27,786 bases of DNA from F23-B02 sp963632825. Lineage in GTDB: Bacteria; Bacillota; Clostridia; Oscillospirales; Oscillospiraceae. The stretch is from assembly GCA_963632825.1 (NCBI GenBank), contig CAVGWF010000066.1, positions 1 through 27,786 of the forward strand, in the 5' to 3' direction. A program made the translations under genes and the position numbers. Every line of letters begins with the position of its first letter. The stretch's first letter is position 1. Positions 24,113-27,786 of this stretch are shown here, piece by piece. The notes below the pieces were generated by a model. That model did no database searches and was not told the DNA's origin. It saw nothing but the letters and a program-made list of their open reading frames with translations.

Positions 24113-24925
24113 ATGGATATAATTGAGCTTATAAAAGTAATAGTCCTCGGTATAGTCGAGGGCATAACGGAGTGGCTGCCCATCTCCAGCACCGGCCATA
24201 TGCTGCTGGTAGATGAGTTTATCCACATGGATGTAACGCCCGAGTTCAAGGAGCTGTTCCTGTATGTCATCCAGCTCGGTGCCATTGCAGCCGTCATCAT
24301 CCTGTTCTGGGACAAAATGTGGCCCTTCCGGAGCAAAAAGGAAAACGGTACGGTGATAAAAAAAGACACGTTTATCATGTGGATCAAGGTCGTAATTGCC
24401 TGCATCCCCGGCTTTGCGGCATATCTCGTCCTCGACTTTGTTGATAACTGCTATGTCGTCGCCGCGGCACTCATTGTTTACGGTATCGCATTTATAGTGA
24501 TAGAAAACTGGAATAAAGGACGCACTCCGCGAGTGAACACGCTTGAGGAGATATCCTATAGAGATGCCTTTCTCATAGGACTTTTTCAGGCTCTGTCCAT
24601 TATCCCCGGCACATCCCGCAGCGGTTCCACCATAATCGGCGGACTTATCATCGGAGTGTCGCGTGTTGCGGCAGCGGAATTTACATTTTTCCTTGCTGTT
24701 CCCGTTATGGTCGGCGTATCGCTCTTAAAGCTGCTGGCATTCGGCTTCAGCTTTACGGGCGCCGAGCTCATAACGCTTGCCGTCGGCTGTATAGTTGCGT
24801 TTGCCGTTTCCGTCTTTGTAATAAAGTTCCTTATGAGCTATATAAAGCGCAGGGACTTCAAGGTGTTCGGCTGGTACCGCATCATCCTCGGCGTTGTCGT
24901 TATCGCATACTTCCTGCTCAAGTGA
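24113..24925 (+). CDS. uppP: Undecaprenyl-diphosphatase (BacA/UppP)
   Basis: Integral membrane phosphatase that recycles the undecaprenyl carrier used for peptidoglycan and other cell wall polymers; overproduction gives bacitracin resistance. The 270-residue protein carries EGITEWLPISSTGH near residues 16-29, including the conserved catalytic glutamates and serines, and the second motif PGTSRSGSTI, plus about eight hydrophobic segments. Length and motif spacing are typical. A weak ribosome site (TAGGTG) precedes the ATG. The upstream leader has paired segments. A strong terminator follows. It fits with MltG, GlmM and the TagA-like enzyme as envelope functions in the window. Confidence 0.95.
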   Translation: MDIIELIKVIVLGIVEGITEWLPISSTGHMLLVDEFIHMDVTPEFKELFLYVIQLGAIAAVIILFWDKMWPFRSKKENGTVIKKDTFIMWIKVVIACIPGFAAYLVLDFVDNCYVVAAALIVYGIAFIVIENWNKGRTPRVNTLEEISYRDAFLIGLFQALSIIPGTSRSGSTIIGGLIIGVSRVAAAEFTFFLAVPVMVGVSLLKLLAFGFSFTGAELITLAVGCIVAFAVSVFVIKFLMSYIKRRDFKVFGWYRIILGVVVIAYFLLK

Positions 24926-24959
24926 TCCACCGTGAGCGGGAAAGCCCCGAATAAAGCTT

Positions 24960-24995
24960 CGGCGCAGAGAAGCAATATGCTCTCTGCGCCGTTTT
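24960..24995 (+). terminator. Rho-independent terminator after uppP
   Basis: An 11-bp perfect stem, CGGCGCAGAGA (24960-24970) with TCTCTGCGCCG (24981-24991), has a 10-base loop and T4 tail. Confidence 0.92.
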
Positions 24996-25006
24996 GCTTA
25001 TTTTAC

Positions 25007-25035
25007 TTGAATAAGGCGATAGGATATAGTAATAT
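25007..25035 (+). promoter_or_regulatory. Promoter of the AIM24-family gene
   Basis: TTGAAT (25007-25012) and TAATAT (25030-25035) are 17 bases apart, giving a start near 25042. GGAGGAG precedes the ATG. Confidence 0.75.
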
Positions 25036-25076
25036 GAGTAAAGCATTAGAAAAATAAAATATCAGGAGGAGAGTAT

Positions 25077-25754
25077 ATGCATTATGAGATAATGGGAGGC
25101 GCTTTCCCAATAGTCGTCTGCCACCTTGCCGACGGCGAAAAGATGATAACCGAGAGCGGCTCCATGGTCTGGATGAGCCCCAATATGCAGATGGAGACCA
25201 CAGGCGGCGGACTCGGAAAAATGTTCTCCAAGGCATTTTCAGGCGAGAGCATGTTCCAGAATATCTACACGGCGAGAGGAAACGGCATGATCACCTTCGG
25301 CTCGAGCTTTCCCGGACAGATAAAGGCGGTTGCTATCCGCCCCGGAGAGGATATGATACTGCAAAAAAGCTCGTTTCTCGCAGCGGAGCCGGGCGTTGAG
25401 CTGTCGATATTTTTCAACAAAAAGCTCGGCGCGGGACTTTTCGGAGGCGAGGGCTTTATCATGCAGCGCCTGAGCGGCAGCGGTATGGCATTTGCCGAGA
25501 TAGACGGTGAGCTCGTTGAGTATGATCTCGAAGCCGGACAGCAGATAGTTGTTGACACCGGCAATGTTGCGGGCTTCAGCGCCGGAGTGCAGATGGAGAT
25601 CCGACAGGTGCCGGGACTTAAAAATAAGCTCCTCGGCGGTGAGGGATTGTTCAACACCGTACTCACCGGTCCCGGACGCATATGGCTCCAGACAATGCCC
25701 ATCAGCAGTGTGGCCTATGCCATCCGCCCGTTTATTCCTACAGGCAACGGATAA
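25077..25754 (+). CDS. AIM24/TIGR00266 family protein
   Basis: A 225-residue beta-rich protein of the AIM24 (TIGR00266) family, whose role in bacteria is unknown. Family-like features are the repeated Gly-rich beta strands: GGAFPIVVCHLADGEKMITESGSMVWM, MITFGSSFPGQIKAV, ILQKSSFLAAEPGVELSIFF, FGGEGFIMQRLSGSGMAFAEI, and GLFNTVLTGPGRIWLQTMP. There is no signal peptide or membrane helix. It has its own promoter and ends 1 base before the stop of the opposing MATE gene, with no terminator hairpin visible. Confidence 0.87.
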   Translation: MHYEIMGGAFPIVVCHLADGEKMITESGSMVWMSPNMQMETTGGGLGKMFSKAFSGESMFQNIYTARGNGMITFGSSFPGQIKAVAIRPGEDMILQKSSFLAAEPGVELSIFFNKKLGAGLFGGEGFIMQRLSGSGMAFAEIDGELVEYDLEAGQQIVVDTGNVAGFSAGVQMEIRQVPGLKNKLLGGEGLFNTVLTGPGRIWLQTMPISSVAYAIRPFIPTGNG

Positions 25755-25755
25755 G

Positions 25756-27075
25756 CTAAAGAGCATTTGTGTATTTCTTTATGTGCGCCGCAGCATACCC
25801 CATAATGATGAGCTCCGTTATCGGCATAGCAAGCCACAGCGAGTCGGCGCTCGCAAAAGCGGGGAGAATGAATATCAGAGCGCCGCTTATCACAAGCCCC
25901 CTCGCCACCGAAATGATAAACGCGGCCTTTGGTTGCATGATCGCCTGAAAATAGTAGGTCGAGAAAATATTGAATGGCAATATCAGAAATGACATGGCAT
26001 AGGTGCGTATGATAGCGGGGGCCATGCTAAGTATCTCCGGAGTCGGGCTCATGAAGATGCGGATATAGAGGTTTGGGCATATCATGCTGAGAGCAGTCCA
26101 GAACACTCCGAAGACTGCGGTAGTTATCAGCGCAAGCCTCAGCGTCTGCCTTATGCGTGCGCCGTTTCCCGCACCGAAGTTCATGGAAATGATAGGCTGG
26201 GACGCCTGCCCTACGCTGTATGCGCAGCACTGAACAAAGGTGCTGATATTTATGATCGGCCCATATACCGCAAGTGCGCCTGAGCCGAGGTACTTCATTA
26301 TCTGGCGATTGAACAGCACGGTGAGTATGCCCATTGCGACGTCAATAAAAAATGTGGAAAATCCGGTGACGGAGATCCTGCAAAGCTTATAAAACAGCCC
26401 GTCCGGCTTTGTCAGGCGCAGAGTACTGCGTGACTTGAGGAAGTGCGTGAGCATCACAACGAAGGATATGGCGGAGCCTATCGCAGTGGCAAGTCCCGCA
26501 CCGTACACGCCCATATCACAGGTGAATACGAAGAAATAGTCGCCGAAAACGTTGAATATGCCGCCGGCCAGAACACCAAAGGTCGCAAGCCCCGGATCAT
26601 TGTCGTTGCGCAGAAACGCTGCCAGCATTTGATTAAAGAGAAACAGCGGAAACACATATTTTATCGGCTGCATATATCTCTGCGCCAGCACGAGCAGTGT
26701 CTCGTCTGCACCGAAAAACATGAATATCGGACGCTCGAAAAGCACTATGCCGAGCCACGCGAGAACGGACAGTATAACAGAGCCGGTTACGGCCGCCGTG
26801 AAGTACTGATTTTCCGCTCCGTCACCGTTTCCGGCAGCACCGCGCCTTGTGCTGAATATAACGCTGCCGCCGATGCCCATGAGCAGACCGAGACTGTATA
26901 TGATATTCCATACCGGCGCGACCACGGCCAATGCTGCCGTACCGTCAGGACCATGATACTGCCCGACCATCGCCATATCTACAACGCCGTATATGCAGGA
27001 GATCAGAGAACTGCCGAATGCTGCCGACAGATACTTGAAGTAAAGAGCTTTGACTTTGCCGCCTAAGAGATCCAT
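25756..27075 (-). CDS. MATE family multidrug/sodium antiporter
   Basis: A 439-residue membrane protein with about 12 hydrophobic segments in two homologous halves, typical of MATE exporters that remove drugs or metabolites using a sodium or proton gradient. Seen: VDMAMVGQYHGPDGTAALAVVAPVWNI in helix 1-2, GIGGSVIFSTRRGAAGN, the YMQPIKYVFPLFLFNQMLAAFLRNDNDP segment, NVFGDYFFVF in the N half, and the matching IFNIFSTYYFQAIMQPKAA segment in the C half. AAGGAGG is 8 bases before the ATG. A strong promoter and a terminator-like hairpin lie in its leader, so expression may be controlled by attenuation. The substrate is unknown. Confidence 0.93.
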   Translation of the reverse strand: MDLLGGKVKALYFKYLSAAFGSSLISCIYGVVDMAMVGQYHGPDGTAALAVVAPVWNIIYSLGLLMGIGGSVIFSTRRGAAGNGDGAENQYFTAAVTGSVILSVLAWLGIVLFERPIFMFFGADETLLVLAQRYMQPIKYVFPLFLFNQMLAAFLRNDNDPGLATFGVLAGGIFNVFGDYFFVFTCDMGVYGAGLATAIGSAISFVVMLTHFLKSRSTLRLTKPDGLFYKLCRISVTGFSTFFIDVAMGILTVLFNRQIMKYLGSGALAVYGPIINISTFVQCCAYSVGQASQPIISMNFGAGNGARIRQTLRLALITTAVFGVFWTALSMICPNLYIRIFMSPTPEILSMAPAIIRTYAMSFLILPFNIFSTYYFQAIMQPKAAFIISVARGLVISGALIFILPAFASADSLWLAMPITELIIMGYAAAHIKKYTNAL

Positions 27076-27112
27076 TGTGCATTCCTCCTTATATTTGGAG
27101 AGACTATAACAG

Positions 27113-27159
27113 AAAAGCCGGACAAGGAACAGGCATTCCAGCCTGCGCCTTATCCGGCT
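27113..27159 (-). terminator. Terminator-like hairpin in the MATE leader
   Basis: On the minus strand AGCCGGATAAGG pairs with CCTTGTCCGGCT (one G-T pair) enclosing a CAGGC/GCCTG inner stem, followed by TTTTCTGTT. It lies between the MATE promoter and its start codon, the position expected for a conditional terminator. A second hairpin, TGTTGTT/AACAACA, lies directly upstream (27159-27178). Confidence 0.75.
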
Positions 27160-27201
27160 GTTGTTTCTCCGAACAACACGCCCTCCGAGCGAACGAGACG
27201 C

Positions 27202-27230
27202 ATTCTACCACAGGCTCAAAGACTTGTCAA
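27202..27230 (-). promoter_or_regulatory. Strong sigma-A promoter of the MATE gene
   Basis: On the minus strand TTGACA (27225-27230, perfect) and TAGAAT (27202-27207, one mismatch) are separated by 17 bases. Transcription should start near 27195, giving a leader of about 120 bases before the MATE ATG. Confidence 0.88.
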
Positions 27231-27250
27231 GCGCTGATATCGAAAAAGGG

Positions 27251-27436
27251 CGCAAAAAAACAGCCCCCTCGTCCGTCACTGGCAAAAGCCCGCGCGATAC
27301 GCCCCAACACGCAGCAAGGGTGGCTGTCGATGACACTGTATCACAGGAGGCTGCGGATGTCAACCCCCGTAACGAACAAACTTTGACTGCTCAGGAGATT
27401 GTCCAAGCTGAAACTACGCGGCAAAAGCACAATTGA
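27251..27436 (+). pseudogene. Possible remnant of a coding region (low confidence)
   Basis: An open frame of about 60 codons ends at a TGA at 27434-27436 and reads PSSVTGKSPRDTPQHAARVA, then DDTVSQEAADVNPRNEQTL and TAQEIVQAETTRQKHN. It has protein-like composition (Glu, Gln, Thr rich) but no start or ribosome site; upstream it runs into the MATE promoter on the other strand. It could be the C-terminal remnant of a mobile-element gene or a chance frame. The 430 bases between the MATE start and the 41-codon gene otherwise hold only the MATE promoter and leader and the downstream promoter. Confidence 0.2.
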
Positions 27437-27439
27437 ATA

Positions 27440-27468
27440 TTGACAGCACCGCAGTCCCAAATTATACT
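27440..27468 (+). promoter_or_regulatory. Strong promoter with operator-like dyad
   Basis: TTGACA (27440-27445, perfect) and TATACT (27463-27468) are 17 bases apart. The dyad TATACT-GAA-AGTATA (27463-27477) covers the -10 box and start point, a typical repressor-site position. Expected start near 27475. Confidence 0.85.
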
Positions 27469-27505
27469 GAAAGTATAAATGACGACGGTCGAGGAGGTTT
27501 GTCCA

Positions 27506-27631
27506 ATGACGGCAACAGAGTGGATAGAGGACTGGCTGAAGGAGTTTCCGAGCGACTTGACATTGGTGGAGAACGCCCGGAAAATGGGCGAGTCGGACGA
27601 GGAAATCAAGTACTTCCTCGAAGGAATTTAA
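27506..27631 (+). CDS. 41-residue acidic protein, unknown
   Basis: An ATG with GAGGAGG upstream (about 9 bases) opens a 41-codon frame that starts MTATEWIEDWLKEFPSDL and ends KYFLEGI. It is rich in Glu and Asp (12 of 41) with a probable two-helix form, and has no membrane segment. The strong promoter with dyad 38 bases upstream and the good ribosome site make it a real gene. I do not recognise it. Small acidic proteins of this kind are often found on integrative elements, which fits its place beside a tRNA gene, but that is inference. Confidence 0.75.
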   Translation: MTATEWIEDWLKEFPSDLTLVENARKMGESDEEIKYFLEGI

Positions 27632-27651
27632 CGCAAACCCTTGATAAACAA

Positions 27652-27686
27652 GGAAATCCCGCAGTTTCAACGACTGCGGGATTTCC
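27652..27686. terminator. Hairpin between the 41-codon gene and tRNA-Ser
   Basis: A 13-bp perfect stem, GGAAATCCCGCAG (27652-27664) and CTGCGGGATTTCC (27674-27686), with a 9-base loop. It sits 8 bases past the tRNA 3' end on the minus strand, where TTGTTTATC follows, so it probably terminates the tRNA transcript; it may also stop the small gene on the plus strand. Confidence 0.75.
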
Positions 27687-27693
27687 GACGCAC

Positions 27694-27782
27694 TGGCGGA
27701 GAGTGTGGGATTCGAACCCACGCGGGCTTTCGCCCAAACGGTTTTCAAGACCGCCTCGTTATGACCACTTCGATAACTCTCC
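27694..27782 (-). tRNA. tRNA-Ser(UGA)
   Basis: The reverse complement folds as a serine tRNA: acceptor GGAGAGT with ACTCTCC, discriminator G, encoded CCA (27694-27696), anticodon loop CTTGAAA with anticodon TGA, long variable arm with GGGC-GAAA-GCCC, and T arm GTGGG-TTCGAAT-CCCAC. Length is 89 with CCA. The 5' flank and promoter are beyond the window. Confidence 0.97.
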
Positions 27783-27786
27783 GGAT

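Noticed and set aside
27150..27203. A 17-codon frame starting at ATG 27201-27203 (minus) in the MATE leader.
   Set aside because: Its ATG lies inside the -10 box, so it is not in the transcript; only the internal GTG/TTG starts remain possible.
1..27786. CRISPR arrays, insertion sequences, phage genes or defence systems.
   Set aside because: No regularly spaced repeats, transposase, integrase or defence-gene motifs were found; the only mobile-element hint is at the tRNA-Ser edge.

Overview
The window is about 27.8 kb of a Bacillota chromosome, most likely a gut-type Clostridia (Oscillospirales/Ruminococcaceae-like). The grounds are strong GGAGG ribosome sites, sigma-A hexamers (TTGACA/TATAAT), moderately high GC with GCC/GGC/CTC codons, and clostridial families such as DUF4364, DUF421-DUF4363, DUF4093/RNase M5-like Toprim and an AsnA-type asparagine synthetase. 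Most of it is ordinary housekeeping sequence; the less usual items are small genes, leaders and the right-hand edge.

Layout. 1-1.7 kb: the 3' part of leuS, then rpsU behind a perfect consensus promoter. 1.7-3 kb (minus): a YbaK/prolyl-tRNA deacylase gene overlapping an MTA/SAH nucleosidase gene. 3.1-7 kb (plus): an OGG1-like glycosylase overlapping a Cof-type HAD phosphatase, then sirtuin, TagA-like glycosyltransferase and thymidylate kinase as an overlapping set. 7.1-7.2 kb (minus): a 42-codon Cys/Gly-rich membrane peptide. 7.4-12.9 kb (plus): mltG, a U32 peptidase-family protein, alaS and a HIT protein, closed by a terminator. 12.9-17.4 kb (plus): comEC, holA, a Toprim/DUF4093 protein and nrdR. 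17.4-18.4 kb (minus): the DUF421-DUF4363 pair.

18.5-21.2 kb (plus): an amino-sugar cluster with a NagB-like protein (altered catalytic site), GlmM, and a stand-alone left-handed beta-helix protein resembling the acetyltransferase half of GlmU. 21.3-22.0 kb (minus): a Cys-rich protein of unknown function. 22.2-22.9 kb (plus): a small two-helix membrane protein followed by DUF4364. 23-25.8 kb (plus): asnA, uppP and an AIM24-family protein. 25.8-27.1 kb (minus): a MATE transporter with a leader that looks like a transcription attenuator. 27.2-27.8 kb: tRNA-Ser(UGA) on the minus strand, with a 41-codon gene under an operator-like promoter and a possible gene remnant beside it, which suggests an old integration site.

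Several genes meet at cell-envelope precursors: GlmM and the GlmU-like protein (UDP-GlcNAc), UppP (lipid carrier recycling), MltG (glycan chain termination) and TagA (glycosyl transfer onto lipid carriers). I see no CRISPR array, insertion sequence, phage structural genes or recognisable defence system. No complete novel system is evident; the best leads are the Cys-rich peptide, the MATE leader, the tRNA-Ser neighbour, the altered NagB and the split GlmU-like enzyme.
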